A stretch of 34,507 nt of DNA from 20-14-all-45-10 sp964435965 (GCA_964435965.1 CAYTBB010000011.1:1-34507); one strand, 5' to 3'. Numbered from the stretch's first letter, positions 13,060-22,004 are shown. Program-made: numbers and translations. Notes: generated by a model not told the origin, from the sequence alone.

Positions 13060-14496
13060 ATGAAACCTAACATTATTTTTATAGTTATTGATGCTGTCAG
13101 GGCAAGGAACGTTGGAGCTTATGGATATGACAAGCCTACAACTCCAAATATTGACAAAATTGCACAAGAAAGTGTGCTTTTCCGTAATGCCTACTCCTGC
13201 ATCAATTATACCGATAGCTCTCTGCCCAGCATATTTAGCGGCATATATCCCCTCGGTCACGGTATCTTTCACCGCGGAGGAGTTTTGGGTGATAAAGAGG
13301 TCAAAGGTTTCATTCAAAGTGGCATAAAACTACTCCCTGAAATCTTGCGCTCTGAGGGATATGCTACCATTGCCCTGGACTGGATGGGGAGATGGCACCG
13401 AAGAGGCTATGACTATTATAGTGGCATCAGCAACAGCAAAGTGGCTAGCGCCATAAACTATGTAGTGAGATCGATCTCTTCCCACAAATCTCCCCGGTTC
13501 CTAAGAACCGGGAGTATGTACCTACGCCGTAGAATTCTTAGCAGTACCCACAATGCCCAGTTCCTCACAGACCGTGCGATCAAACTTGTCGAGAAAAATC
13601 GCAAGAAACCGTTTTTCCTGTTCATCCACTATTGGGATACGCACTTGGGATTCAGCCATCCAAGGCACTATTCAAAACTGTTTCGTCACCTGGACTACTC
13701 TCATATGCCCTGTAGCACTCAAAAAGTAAGGAATCTATATACCTTCTCTGACAAAGGATTGGCGAGCCTCGGAGTTAAGCTTCTCTGGGGTACTAAGACG
13801 GTGAGCGAGCAGATTTCAGAATATGATGGAGCAATCAGATACGTTGATAATGAGATCGCAAGACTCGTCCAAGCCCTGAAGAAACATGGCATTGCAGATC
13901 AAACATTGCTTATCATAACCTCCGACCATGGCGAAAGCCTTTCCGAACACCAAATCTACTTTGACCATCACGGCTTATATGAGGTGTCTATCCATGTGCC
14001 TCTTATCATAAGATATCCTGAAGTGCTGCCTTGTGACAAGACGGTTGAAGGCTTCGTGCAGCATGTAGATTTGGTGCCAACCATTCTGGATTTGCTTGAT
14101 ATAAATTACTCCCGAGAGGACTTTGACGGGGAGAGCCTGATGCCTTTGATTTGCGAAGGTAAGGAACTGCGTTCTTCTGTTTACGTTGAGGAAGCCTATG
14201 CTCAGAGGAAAAGGGGAGTAAGGACACAGAAGTATGAATATATAAAGGCGCTCTCTGAAGAGGAAGCGATTTGTAGACTCTGCAATCGAATACATGGTGG
14301 TGTGGAAGAATTATATGACCTGGAGAGCGACCCAGAGCAAAATCACAATCTGGTAGAAGATAGACCTGAAACAGCAAAAGCAATGCAGAGTCTACTATCT
14401 GAGTGGATAGCCTATCTGGAACAAAAAAAAGCAAGGAGGGACACAGCTAAAGTAAAAGATAGGATATCTAAATTAAAACACTTGGGTAAGTTGTGA
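13060..14496 (+). CDS. Sulfatase-fold hydrolase/transferase, non-Cys nucleophile
   Basis: A 478-residue alkaline-phosphatase-superfamily protein close to sulfatases. Metal-site motifs: IFIVIDAVRARNVGAYGY (Asp 11), TSDHGESLSEH, and a C-terminal RTQKYEYI…ELYDLESDPEQNHNL block typical of sulfatases. At the nucleophile position the sequence is DSSLPSIFSG: Ser where sulfatases have the Cys that becomes formylglycine, and the Arg of CxPxR is missing. It is therefore unlikely to be a classical formylglycine sulfatase and could be a phosphotransferase or phosphatase acting on the glycan. I chose ATG 13060 for its AGGAGG five bases upstream; an in-frame ATG at 13036 is also possible. No signal peptide. 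Confidence 0.8.
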   Translation: MKPNIIFIVIDAVRARNVGAYGYDKPTTPNIDKIAQESVLFRNAYSCINYTDSSLPSIFSGIYPLGHGIFHRGGVLGDKEVKGFIQSGIKLLPEILRSEGYATIALDWMGRWHRRGYDYYSGISNSKVASAINYVVRSISSHKSPRFLRTGSMYLRRRILSSTHNAQFLTDRAIKLVEKNRKKPFFLFIHYWDTHLGFSHPRHYSKLFRHLDYSHMPCSTQKVRNLYTFSDKGLASLGVKLLWGTKTVSEQISEYDGAIRYVDNEIARLVQALKKHGIADQTLLIITSDHGESLSEHQIYFDHHGLYEVSIHVPLIIRYPEVLPCDKTVEGFVQHVDLVPTILDLLDINYSREDFDGESLMPLICEGKELRSSVYVEEAYAQRKRGVRTQKYEYIKALSEEEAICRLCNRIHGGVEELYDLESDPEQNHNLVEDRPETAKAMQSLLSEWIAYLEQKKARRDTAKVKDRISKLKHLGKL

Positions 14497-14727
14497 CCCG
14501 ACGTTAGCATTTTCCGTTATGGTAGATTGCTGGTTCGAGACCTCGCTAGGTTTACTATACACAGAGCGTATCAAATCGCAAAGCTAGTATGAAAACCTCT
14601 AGTGGTGCTACAATACATATGAGGTGTTAACCCCAGAGATTCGTGTCGAGCCTTCAGGTTATTCCTAAGAGAAGATTAACGAAACATGGTATTGCTATAA
14701 TTGCGCAAAAAATAAGGTGAATCTGTA

Positions 14728-15000
14728 ATGGTGACTAAGAAGAAGGTTTTGGCAATTCCAGAGGGAGATATATTCCTCAGAAGGGATACAGCTATACTTG
14801 AAAAGCACTTTACAGTGAGGACTGTACCTGGTTTCAAGCCCGGCCTCATTCGTAAAAAACTTATCCGTAGTGGTCCAATCGTCTTAAAACTTTTTAAGGG
14901 AACTTTGATATTACCAATCGCCTGGTCCTGTGGTTTTTTGCATGAGTTGTTTGTACCCACAAGACAGCCTGAACAGAGGAGCCACAAAAAGGAAAAATGA
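14728..15000 (+). pseudogene. Chimeric ORF: GT4 N-terminus fused to GT2 C-terminus
   Basis: 90 codons. Residues 1 to about 58 (KKKVLAIPEGDIFLRRD…) are a diverged copy of the N-terminus of the GT4 gene at 15874 (KKKILAVPEGDMFLRRD…). The remainder (TLILPIAWSCGFLHELFVPTR) is the C-terminal tail of the GT2 gene at 12037. The junction falls at AACTTT, present in both parents, so it looks like a microhomology deletion between an ancestral GT4 copy and a GT2 copy. Neither catalytic domain survives. The frame is open, has a TATAAT at 14696-14701 upstream and couples by ATGA to the methyltransferase gene, so it may still be translated. The 230-bp gap before it (14497-14727) holds nothing else I can name. 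Confidence 0.8.
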
Positions 15001-15806
15001 CTAGAGCCATACCCGTAATTCCGGAGTATATCAATCTCGATAAAGGGATTTCCTACGCCGAATATCAAAGACATATTAATAGTTACATCTTTGCTTCAAA
15101 GTTCGTTCAAAATAAGGTCGTGCTTGATGTAGCCTGTGGCTCAGGCACAGGGAGTACGTACCTCGCGAGCAGAGGCGCAAAGGCAGTATTTGGGGGAGAT
15201 ATCTCGAAAGATGCTTTGAGAGATGCCAGGAGGTGGAATAAAGATTGGTGGAGAGTAGGATTCATACTTTTAGATGCTGAAGTATTACCCTTTGCAGATA
15301 ATTCTTTCGACGTGGTAGTTTCCTTTGAAACAATTGAGCACTTAAAGCAGCCTGATAAATTCTTGCTTGAGTGCAGGCGAGTCCTTAAGAAAGGAGGTTT
15401 TTTTATTTGTGCCACTCCCAATAAAAAAGTCCATAGCCCTTTGTTTAGGAAACCCGTGAATCCTTATCATCTGAGAGAATTCTACCCAGGTGAACTTTGT
15501 CAGCTATTAAGCAAGTACTTCGTGAATATCGAAGTTTATGGCCTACGGCAACTCGACTTATGGAATAAAACGGGAGTGCAAGCGATACATATGGCGGCTC
15601 AGATCATTTTAGCCCTCTTTAGTAGAGAAAAGACACAGAATTTCTTATATAGACTCTATCCCATTATTTCTCGAGAATCTCACATTTTGGAGTTCGGGGA
15701 GAATATTGAAGAAACGGTGGATAGAAATTGGCAAGTAATTCCTATCAAAGACAATTTATTTACAACTCCTAAAACTATAGTTGCAGCGGCAAGAGCGGAG
15801 ACTTAG
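14997..15806 (+). CDS. Class I SAM-dependent methyltransferase
   Basis: A 269-residue methyltransferase of the Methyltransf_11/25 type: motif I VVLDVACGSGTGS near residue 41, acidic loop GGDIS, FADNSFDVVVSFETIEHL, and LKKGGFFICATPN. The substrate is unknown; position among glycosyltransferases suggests methylation of a sugar. Its ATG overlaps the stop of the chimeric ORF (ATGA), which may be why that ORF has been kept open. The GT4 gene follows after about 65 bp. Confidence 0.85.
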   Translation: MTRAIPVIPEYINLDKGISYAEYQRHINSYIFASKFVQNKVVLDVACGSGTGSTYLASRGAKAVFGGDISKDALRDARRWNKDWWRVGFILLDAEVLPFADNSFDVVVSFETIEHLKQPDKFLLECRRVLKKGGFFICATPNKKVHSPLFRKPVNPYHLREFYPGELCQLLSKYFVNIEVYGLRQLDLWNKTGVQAIHMAAQIILALFSREKTQNFLYRLYPIISRESHILEFGENIEETVDRNWQVIPIKDNLFTTPKTIVAAARAET

Positions 15807-15873
15807 GTGAGCACAGAGGCTATTCGAGGAAATTGGCTCAGGCTGCAAAGTTTTTTGGGGCGGGAAAACCGTG

Positions 15874-16872
15874 ATGGCTAAAAAGAAGATTTTGGCAGTT
15901 CCAGAGGGCGATATGTTCCTCAGAAGGGATGTGGAGATACTTAGGAACCACCTTGAGGTGAGAACTGCGCCCACCTTTAATCGCAAAAAGCCTATCACAA
16001 CCCTCCCGAGTATTTTCAAAATCCTGAAAGGAACTTTATGGGCCGATGTGACTTTCTCCTGGTTTGCTGATACCCATGCTTTTTTAGCAGTCCTATTCTC
16101 AAAAATATTCAGGAAGAAGTCTGTTGTAGTTGCCAGTGGCTATTCGGTAGCTGATATGCCCCAAATCAAATATGGCTCAATGGTAGGAGGGATATCAAGC
16201 AGGGTGGTAAAATTCACATTGCGGCATGCTACCAAAGTGCTGGCAGTTTCCGAATTTAACATGAGGGAGATATTGAGATATGTAGGGAGCGAGAAGGTGA
16301 AGCTCATATATCACAGTGTCGATTCTGATGAATTTAAGCCAGCGGGAGAGAAACAAGGGAACCTTGTAGTAACTACTGGTAATGTGATGAGGTCAAACTT
16401 GACGAGAAAAGGGCTAGAGACCTTTGTCAGGTCAGCTAGATTCTTACCAAAGGCGCGTTTTGTGCTGATTGGACGGTTTATGGATGAATCAATAGATTAC
16501 CTCGAGTCCATAGCCACTGCGAATGTAGAATTCACAAATTACGTTCCTTTAAATAGGCTAATTGATTATTATCAGCGAGCAAAGGTATATGTTCAAGTTT
16601 CGGCGCACGAAGCTTTTGGCATAGCTTTAGCAGAGGCGATGCTGTGTGAATGTGTGCCCGTAGTCACTGACAGAGGAGCATTACCGGAGGTTGTTGGTGA
16701 CACCGGGTTTTATGTACCATACGAAGACCCGGAAGCAACGGCGGAGGCGATTGGCAAAGCTTTAAATTGTGACAAAGGAAAAGAAGCAAGAAACAGAATA
16801 AGAAAACTCTTCCCTTCAGAGAAAAGGGAGAGAGAATTGATAATGGAAGTACGGGAACTTCTACAAGCTTGA
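15874..16872 (+). CDS. GT4 (GT-B fold) glycosyltransferase
   Basis: A 332-residue family 4 glycosyltransferase: central VLAVSEFNMREILRYVGSEKV and IYHSVDSDEF, then in the C-terminal domain the EX7E motif in SAHEAFGIALAEAM, with VTDRGALPEVVGDTG. I use the ATG at 15874; a GTG directly before it is also in frame. Its N-terminus is duplicated in the chimeric ORF at 14728, so an older tandem copy once existed. No membrane segments. Confidence 0.87.
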   Translation: MAKKKILAVPEGDMFLRRDVEILRNHLEVRTAPTFNRKKPITTLPSIFKILKGTLWADVTFSWFADTHAFLAVLFSKIFRKKSVVVASGYSVADMPQIKYGSMVGGISSRVVKFTLRHATKVLAVSEFNMREILRYVGSEKVKLIYHSVDSDEFKPAGEKQGNLVVTTGNVMRSNLTRKGLETFVRSARFLPKARFVLIGRFMDESIDYLESIATANVEFTNYVPLNRLIDYYQRAKVYVQVSAHEAFGIALAEAMLCECVPVVTDRGALPEVVGDTGFYVPYEDPEATAEAIGKALNCDKGKEARNRIRKLFPSEKRERELIMEVRELLQA

Positions 16873-16926
16873 GACGGAGTGTGTTGCAAATCAGGTAAAT
16901 TTAATAGAAAGTAGAGGATCAAAGCT

Positions 16927-17976
16927 ATGACCGCAAAGAATTTAAAAGTAGGAGTGGTTGGCTGTGGCTTCATAGCCCAGAATGCTCACATACCTTCGCT
17001 CCTCAAATGCAGAAACGTCGAGTTAGCAGCGGTTTGTGATAGGAACGAAGATTTGGCAAGGAGCGTTGCCAGAAAATTCAAGATTGGCAAGTGCTATGCT
17101 GATTTCAAGGAAATGCTGGAGGCAGAAAAGCTTGACGTGGTAAATGTTTGTACTTCAATAGATACACATGCCTCTTTAGCCATCCAGGCAATGGAAGCTG
17201 GCTGCCATGTTTTTACAGAAAAGCCCTTGGCGCTCAATACCAGGGATGCTGATGAAATGATAAAGGTATCGAGGAAAAATCACGTAAAGCTGGGTACCAA
17301 TCATCACCTGCTTTTTATACCACCCGTACAAAAAATGAAATCCATTATAAACAAAGGCATCATAGGAAATTTGGTGAGAGTGGAAATTAAGCAGAGTTGT
17401 CCACCCGAGGACTTTCCCATAATTGCAGACCCGAACCACTGGTGGCATAAATTGCCTGGAGGAGTGTTCGGCGATACCTTGCCCCACCCAATATATCTGG
17501 CGCGGGAATTCCTGGGCGAGATAGAGCCGGTAGCAGTGTACCCCAAGAAAATGGGTAACCTCGACCATATGCGCTTCGATGAAGTCCAGATAATTCTGGA
17601 GGGCGAGAAAGGCGTGGGAACAATTATTTCATCATGCAATTGGCCCAGCCTGTGGATGATTGATATTTTCGGGACAAAAAAGAATATACACGCGAACCTC
17701 CATAACGCGGTAGTAATCACATATGGAGGGAAAACAGACATGGGAAAGGGCATCGCTGCGCTGTATGCCAGGGAAAATCTGCAGCGAAGCTCTCGAATAT
17801 TAACTGATACGTTCGCCGCTGCGATGAGCTTCATCCAGGGTAAGCACCGAGGAATTCCAGCTTCAATCAGGGCATTTATGGAGAGCATCCGGAATGGCAC
17901 TGAACCGCCCGTCACCGCTGAAGATGGGCGAGAGGTTTTGCGTATATGGGAGAAGATAACCAGCCAGATGGTGTAA
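16927..17976 (+). CDS. Gfo/Idh/MocA-family sugar dehydrogenase
   Basis: A 349-residue NAD(P)-dependent oxidoreductase: VGVVGCGFIAQNAHIPSL (nucleotide binding), FTEKPLAL (EKP motif with the conserved Lys), and FGDTLPHPIYLAREFLG in the C-terminal domain carrying the His of the active site. Members oxidise or reduce nucleotide-activated sugars, or act as aldose dehydrogenases. Here a role in making a modified sugar for the glycan is likely, with substrate unknown. It ends inside the following FkbM gene's possible start region. Confidence 0.85.
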   Translation: MTAKNLKVGVVGCGFIAQNAHIPSLLKCRNVELAAVCDRNEDLARSVARKFKIGKCYADFKEMLEAEKLDVVNVCTSIDTHASLAIQAMEAGCHVFTEKPLALNTRDADEMIKVSRKNHVKLGTNHHLLFIPPVQKMKSIINKGIIGNLVRVEIKQSCPPEDFPIIADPNHWWHKLPGGVFGDTLPHPIYLAREFLGEIEPVAVYPKKMGNLDHMRFDEVQIILEGEKGVGTIISSCNWPSLWMIDIFGTKKNIHANLHNAVVITYGGKTDMGKGIAALYARENLQRSSRILTDTFAAAMSFIQGKHRGIPASIRAFMESIRNGTEPPVTAEDGREVLRIWEKITSQMV

Positions 17977-18899
17977 CCTATTCAGTGGCAATCATGGCTA
18001 ATAGCGCGAGAGAAGCAAAGATGGGGCAAGACAATGGAAGATTTGGCAAATTGCGTAGCACTGTCATACGCCTCTGGTATTGGTTTAAACTGTTTACTGA
18101 GGGGCAAGGAGTTAAAGACAAGCTTATACTCTTCCCCGGAACAATTATTCGCCTTCTCGGCTTTGCAATAGGCTCCTCCAAGATACCTACCTTACATGCT
18201 GTTTTCCGCCGTATATCAAATCCTAACTTTGATGTGACGATAGAAAACCATGATGGGAAATTCTTTTGTAGGAAAGGAACGGATGATGCCCAACATATAG
18301 CTGAGGCATTCGAACATCCTCTGCGGAGATATTTTGAAAAAATTACACAGGGCATCTTTGTAGATGTTGGCGCAAATATTGGGAAATATACCATAAAGGT
18401 TGCACGGCAAGTAGGAGATAACGGCAGAGTAATATCAATAGAGCCGGAAGGTTGTAACTTTGAGATATTGAAGGCTAATATTAAGTTAAATAAGTTATCA
18501 AATGTGACGCTTGTCAATGCAGCTTGCTGGAATAAAAATGAGAAACTCAAGCTGTATTTAGCACAACTACCGGGTGACCACTCTGTCAAGAAACCTGTAT
18601 CTACGGACTTTGTTGAGGTCAGTGCTCTAAAGCTGGACGACATTTTAAAACACCTCCAGATAGAGTACGTCAGTTTCATAAAGATAGACGCCGAGGGAGC
18701 AGATGGTGAGGTTCTTGAAGGGGCTGAGGAAACCATAGCCAGAAACCCACACCTTAAGATTATATTTGAGGCTACAAATGAAGATAACCTGGCAAAATGC
18801 CAGGAGGTGCTGGAAAAGCATGGTTTTGCGATTGTGCGAGTAGTCAATTGGGGCATATATTATGCTAGAAAGGCACCTGAAGCTATATCCAGAGCATGA
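17946..18899 (+). CDS. FkbM-family methyltransferase
   Basis: FkbM domain from about residue 130: FVDVGANIGKYTIKVARQVG (SAM binding), ISIEPEGCNFEILKANI, FIKIDAEGADGEVLEGA and HLKIIFEAT. It likely O-methylates a sugar or another hydroxyl. The start is uncertain: ATG 17946 (with GAGAGG upstream) overlaps the dehydrogenase by 31 bases, while ATG 17994 or 18021 would remove 16 or 25 poorly conserved residues. The stop overlaps the next gene's ATG (ATGA). Confidence 0.83.
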   Translation: MGEDNQPDGVTYSVAIMANSAREAKMGQDNGRFGKLRSTVIRLWYWFKLFTEGQGVKDKLILFPGTIIRLLGFAIGSSKIPTLHAVFRRISNPNFDVTIENHDGKFFCRKGTDDAQHIAEAFEHPLRRYFEKITQGIFVDVGANIGKYTIKVARQVGDNGRVISIEPEGCNFEILKANIKLNKLSNVTLVNAACWNKNEKLKLYLAQLPGDHSVKKPVSTDFVEVSALKLDDILKHLQIEYVSFIKIDAEGADGEVLEGAEETIARNPHLKIIFEATNEDNLAKCQEVLEKHGFAIVRVVNWGIYYARKAPEAISRA

Positions 18900-20692
18900 A
18901 ATTGAGAAGATGGGCAATAATAGCACTTGGGCTTACACTAACAATCGCGCTTGTCATACTTGTCTGGAATAAAGAGCCCACAATCTATCCCTATCTTTTT
19001 GTGGCTGCCGCCCTGGCCAGCTTATTAGCCTTCGCCATCATTGGTTACTGTAAAGGCTCTGTAGACAAGTTCTCCACCATTTTCCTAATCCTTATTGTCT
19101 TTCTATTCTTGCGTAATGTGCGGCTTATCGCTGTGCATTATGGCGCTTTTGAACCAGGTGATGTCACCTACGAATATGCCGTTATCAATATCTTTGCGCA
19201 GATGGATAAGATATTCGTTATTCCTCCATCAGCCTTCTGGAGCCAGCTTACCACATACTCTTCCTGGCCTTTGATGCATACCTTTTCTGTAATCTTTGCT
19301 GATGTTCTGGATATAAAGACCTCCCTTTTGCCAATGGTTCTGCCCACAGTATTTAGCTTGACTGGCTTCCTCTTTCTCTACCTCATCGCTGACAGACTTA
19401 CCGCCGACCTCAAGCTAAGTAAAGTAATTCTGCCTTTATCTCTTTTGCTCTATGCTATATTCCCCGAAGCTGTACACTATGGTTCTAAGTTTATACGCAC
19501 CTCTTTCGCTTTGGTCTTCGTTTTGGCTGAGTTATACCTGCTTTATAAATATATCAGCCATCGGGACACAAGGATATTAGCTTTGATTATTTTGAATGCC
19601 ATAGCAATAGTCCTTAGCCATCACTATACGTCTTTCATTTTCACCGTTTACCTGCCAGTTTTTGCCGGGCTAACATTTGTCCTGGTTTTGGTTTCGCGTA
19701 GAGTGAAAGTCAAGTGGATAACGTGGTTTATAAAATTCCGTAAAGAGGCTGCCATTGTTGGTATCGTTGGTCTCCTGTCGGCTGGCGCTGTCTTTGTCTG
19801 GTGGAGTCAAGTAGCGACGGTGATACAACCACTGGCTGGTGAAGTTGGAACGGGGATTGCACAAACAACCATGTCCGGTGGGCTCAGTCCCTACATCCCG
19901 GAGCCGCATTATCCCGAATCGCTTACCCCTCCTTGGGTAAGCTTGCTCTGGGTCAGAGACTTTCTGATATACATACCGGTGCTTTTCGGTTTTGGCTGGT
20001 TAATTAGAAAAAGGTTCAAGGTTCCAGATTCTGAGGGATCGGCTGCTTTTTATTTTCTAACCCTTTCCCTTATCTGCTTCGGGGCATTTTTCCTGTTTGA
20101 GTTTTTCATATCTCACGTGGCGCCTCCCCGGTTAATTATTCTGTGTCTGCCTTTAATCACTCTCTGCTGTGCCCTCGCCTACGAGAGGCTGTTGGCCAGG
20201 GGGCGATGGCAAAAATGGCTAACCATTGCAGTCTTAGTTCTCGTTATTGTTAGCGGCTTTCTCGGACTTGAGGGACACAGACATGCTCCGGTCCATTTGT
20301 ACTGCTCTGCTGTCAGTCCGGAGGTCTTTGGGCAGAATATGAGGCTTACCAGCAGACATTGGGAGCTTGAGCAATTCGTAAGCGAACATGCTTTGGACCA
20401 AAAAACGACTACCATTTTTTCTGACAACACTGCCGCCCTCTATTTATTGCTCTCTTCCAAGGAATATGCCAAGATTGCCTCGCCCTTGTATAGATTAGGC
20501 ACCGGATTGCATGACAGCATTGCCAGAGGCGATGATTTGCTGGTTATAGATTTCGGCGTCAAATCCTACCGTGTTGGCTGGGGGGCTATTGCTGGAGATG
20601 ACGCTGAGGAACTACGAAGCCGATACCGGGCAGAGCTCGAACCTAATTTGAACAAGGTATATGAGAATGGGTTTGAGATTTGGGTTAAATAG
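18896..20692 (+). CDS. Large polytopic membrane protein, GT-C-like
   Basis: 598 residues with about twelve transmembrane segments in the first 480 residues, and a soluble C-terminal part of about 120 residues. An acidic loop after the second or third segment (GAFEPGDVTYEYAV) and the LSHHYTSF stretch resemble GT-C type membrane glycosyltransferases, which use a polyprenyl-linked donor outside the membrane. I cannot assign a named family with confidence. It is the last gene of the plus-strand run and couples to FkbM by ATGA. Confidence 0.65.
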   Translation: MKLRRWAIIALGLTLTIALVILVWNKEPTIYPYLFVAAALASLLAFAIIGYCKGSVDKFSTIFLILIVFLFLRNVRLIAVHYGAFEPGDVTYEYAVINIFAQMDKIFVIPPSAFWSQLTTYSSWPLMHTFSVIFADVLDIKTSLLPMVLPTVFSLTGFLFLYLIADRLTADLKLSKVILPLSLLLYAIFPEAVHYGSKFIRTSFALVFVLAELYLLYKYISHRDTRILALIILNAIAIVLSHHYTSFIFTVYLPVFAGLTFVLVLVSRRVKVKWITWFIKFRKEAAIVGIVGLLSAGAVFVWWSQVATVIQPLAGEVGTGIAQTTMSGGLSPYIPEPHYPESLTPPWVSLLWVRDFLIYIPVLFGFGWLIRKRFKVPDSEGSAAFYFLTLSLICFGAFFLFEFFISHVAPPRLIILCLPLITLCCALAYERLLARGRWQKWLTIAVLVLVIVSGFLGLEGHRHAPVHLYCSAVSPEVFGQNMRLTSRHWELEQFVSEHALDQKTTTIFSDNTAALYLLLSSKEYAKIASPLYRLGTGLHDSIARGDDLLVIDFGVKSYRVGWGAIAGDDAEELRSRYRAELEPNLNKVYENGFEIWVK

Positions 20693-20706
20693 GCGGCAGG
20701 TGCTTC

Positions 20707-20808
20707 CTAAAGGTAAGCATGTAGAATAGCTACGGCAACTACTAGGCCAGCGCCGATAATGCAAACGACTGGTTGGGATAGTTGAGATGGTTGGGATGAT
20801 GTTTTCAT
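20707..20808 (-). CDS. 33-residue single-span membrane peptide
   Basis: ATG 20808, stop TAG 20707-20709. The N-terminus MKTSSQPSQLSQP is polar and comes from an in-frame nonamer repeat. The rest (VVCIIGAGLVVAVAILHAYL) is one uninterrupted hydrophobic span. It starts seven bases after the stop of the DUF5615 gene on the same strand, and the GGGAGTGA at that gene's end can serve as Shine-Dalgarno. It may be a third component of the DUF433/DUF5615 unit, an independent small membrane protein, or a chance ORF. Confidence 0.4.
   Translation of the reverse strand: MKTSSQPSQLSQPVVCIIGAGLVVAVAILHAYL
20770..20796. repeat. Nonamer repeat, three units
   Basis: TGGTTGGGA, TAGTTGAGA, TGGTTGGGA. Similar units recur at 21554-21589. 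Read on the minus strand it encodes the SQP/SQL repeats of the peptide at 20707-20808. Confidence 0.55.
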
Positions 20809-20815
20809 TTTCCAG

Positions 20816-21175
20816 TCACTCCCGAACCCTGATCCTATGGACTTCCACTAAGAGTAACTTGCCCTTATAATTAACCATATCAGTATGACCTGATAAGTAA
20901 TTTTCCAATACTTCCATAAGCTGTGGAATAATTTCCGGATGATTTCTAACTTGAAGGGCTATAATGCCCTTATAATTTGTTGGAGGATAGAGCACAATAT
21001 CAGCGAAATCTCCATTCAAAGAAACCAAAATGGAATTCAGTTCCTGTGCTTTTGAGATTACAGCTGAATCTGTGGGGAGGTAATCTCTCAACCGAAAAAC
21101 CTCGTAACCTGCATCTCGAAGCATTTGGACTATAAAATTAGAAATGCAGTGGTCTGCAAAAAATCTCAAACTCAT
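20816..21175 (-). CDS. DUF5615 PIN-like toxin
   Basis: A 119-residue protein starting SLRFFADHCISNFIVQMLRDAGYEV: the early Asp and the FADHCIS pattern are typical of the DUF5615/Mut7-C-like PIN-related family, with ILVSLNGDFADI carrying the second acidic site. These proteins pair with DUF433 antitoxins, as here: the ATG overlaps the DUF433 stop by four bases. Presumed RNase toxin; activity is not shown. Confidence 0.8.
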   Translation of the reverse strand: MSLRFFADHCISNFIVQMLRDAGYEVFRLRDYLPTDSAVISKAQELNSILVSLNGDFADIVLYPPTNYKGIIALQVRNHPEIIPQLMEVLENYLSGHTDMVNYKGKLLLVEVHRIRVRE

Positions 21176-21399
21176 GAAACGGCAATCTCAAATTCTGATA
21201 ACTCACGGGCATAACCTAAACAAGCAGCGATCTGTTCTTTTGTGATGTCTGGAATTTCCTCTATAATTTCCTTAGGAGTATTGCCCGCAGCCAAATATCC
21301 GAGAATAAGGCTGACAGGAATCCGAGTGCTACTGATTCTTGGTTTGCCTCGAAGTATATCTGGTGTGCTTACAATATAATCTCTCCAATCTACTTGCAT
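21172..21399 (-). CDS. DUF433 antitoxin
   Basis: 75 residues: DWRDYIVSTPDILRGKPRISSTRIPVSLIL is the DUF433 core, followed by helix-turn-helix-like DITKEQIAACLGYARE. I place the start at ATG 21399, where AAGGAGG stands five bases upstream, instead of the TTG at 21417. It likely binds both the toxin and its own promoter. First gene of the pair. Confidence 0.83.
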   Translation of the reverse strand: MQVDWRDYIVSTPDILRGKPRISSTRIPVSLILGYLAAGNTPKEIIEEIPDITKEQIAACLGYARELSEFEIAVS

Positions 21400-21553
21400 G
21401 CCATCCTCCTTATGCAAGGCCGCTTATTCATAGAATATCATTATAGCCCTCAAATATTACTCCTAGCAAGTAGCCATCATATATCCTTTGGACGATTTTT
21501 CTTCCAAATTTTGCCTCTGCAAAAGTCTAGCCGATAGTCCGTGGTCAGTAATA

Positions 21554-21589
21554 CAGTTGGGTTGGGTGAGTTAGCTGAGATGGTTGGTT
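21554..21589. repeat. Nonamer repeat, four units
   Basis: CAGTTGGGT, TGGGTGAGT, TAGCTGAGA, TGGTTGGTT, the same class as 20770-20796. The minus strand again begins an ORF (M-N-Q-P-S-Q-L) right at the end of the preceding gene, but without a membrane span. The rest of 21430-21588 shows no gene. Confidence 0.45.
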
Positions 21590-22004
21590 CATTTGCTGGC
21601 TCCTTTTGATCTTTGGTGAGAGCGAAGATAGGTCATAAAAGCATTGACTAACTTGGATACCTTAGTTGCTTGAGAGTATAGTTTGGCAAATGTCCCTTGG
21701 TCAATATAACCTTAGTCCAGGGCTACGTATAGGTGACTCTGGAGCTCGGTTGCAGATGCCGTGGCATAAGAGAGGAATCTTCTGAATTCGGGAGTGGATT
21801 GTCTGCTGAAGCCTTCAGCAATGTTGGACATAGTAGATACAGAGGCTCGTTGGATTTGGTCACGGAGGGAAAAGTCTCTTCGGAAATTGTAGTCACGGGT
21901 CATATCATGAATTAGCTGCGTCAGCTTACGGGCTTCTTGCCAGGCAACGATGTCTTCGAAAAATATTCAAGTTCATCAATGGTTAAATCCTTAACTTTTG
22001 CCAT
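21589..22004 (-). pseudogene. Four-helix-bundle (S23r-type) protein gene, frameshift plus nonsense
   Basis: From ATG 22004 (GGGAGG upstream) the frame gives MAKVKDLTIDELEYF. At a run of five T (about 21960-21964) the frame must shift for EDIVAWQEARKLTQLIHDMT and the family core NIAEGFSRQSTPEFRRFL to continue. One extra T would restore it. A TAA after HLYVALD (21712-21714), where the family has Gln, is followed in frame by GYIDQGTFAKLYSQATKVSK… to TGA 21589-21591. Two lesions make a pseudogene most likely; the homopolymer lesion could be a sequencing error. Confidence 0.82.

Noticed and set aside
14497..14727. tRNA-like text (GGTTCGAGACC) between the sulfatase-fold gene and the chimeric ORF
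   Set aside because: No cloverleaf, acceptor stem or anticodon arm could be formed around it.
17304..18856. Long minus-strand ORFs opposite the dehydrogenase and FkbM genes
   Set aside because: Antisense to well-supported genes, with no recognisable domain.
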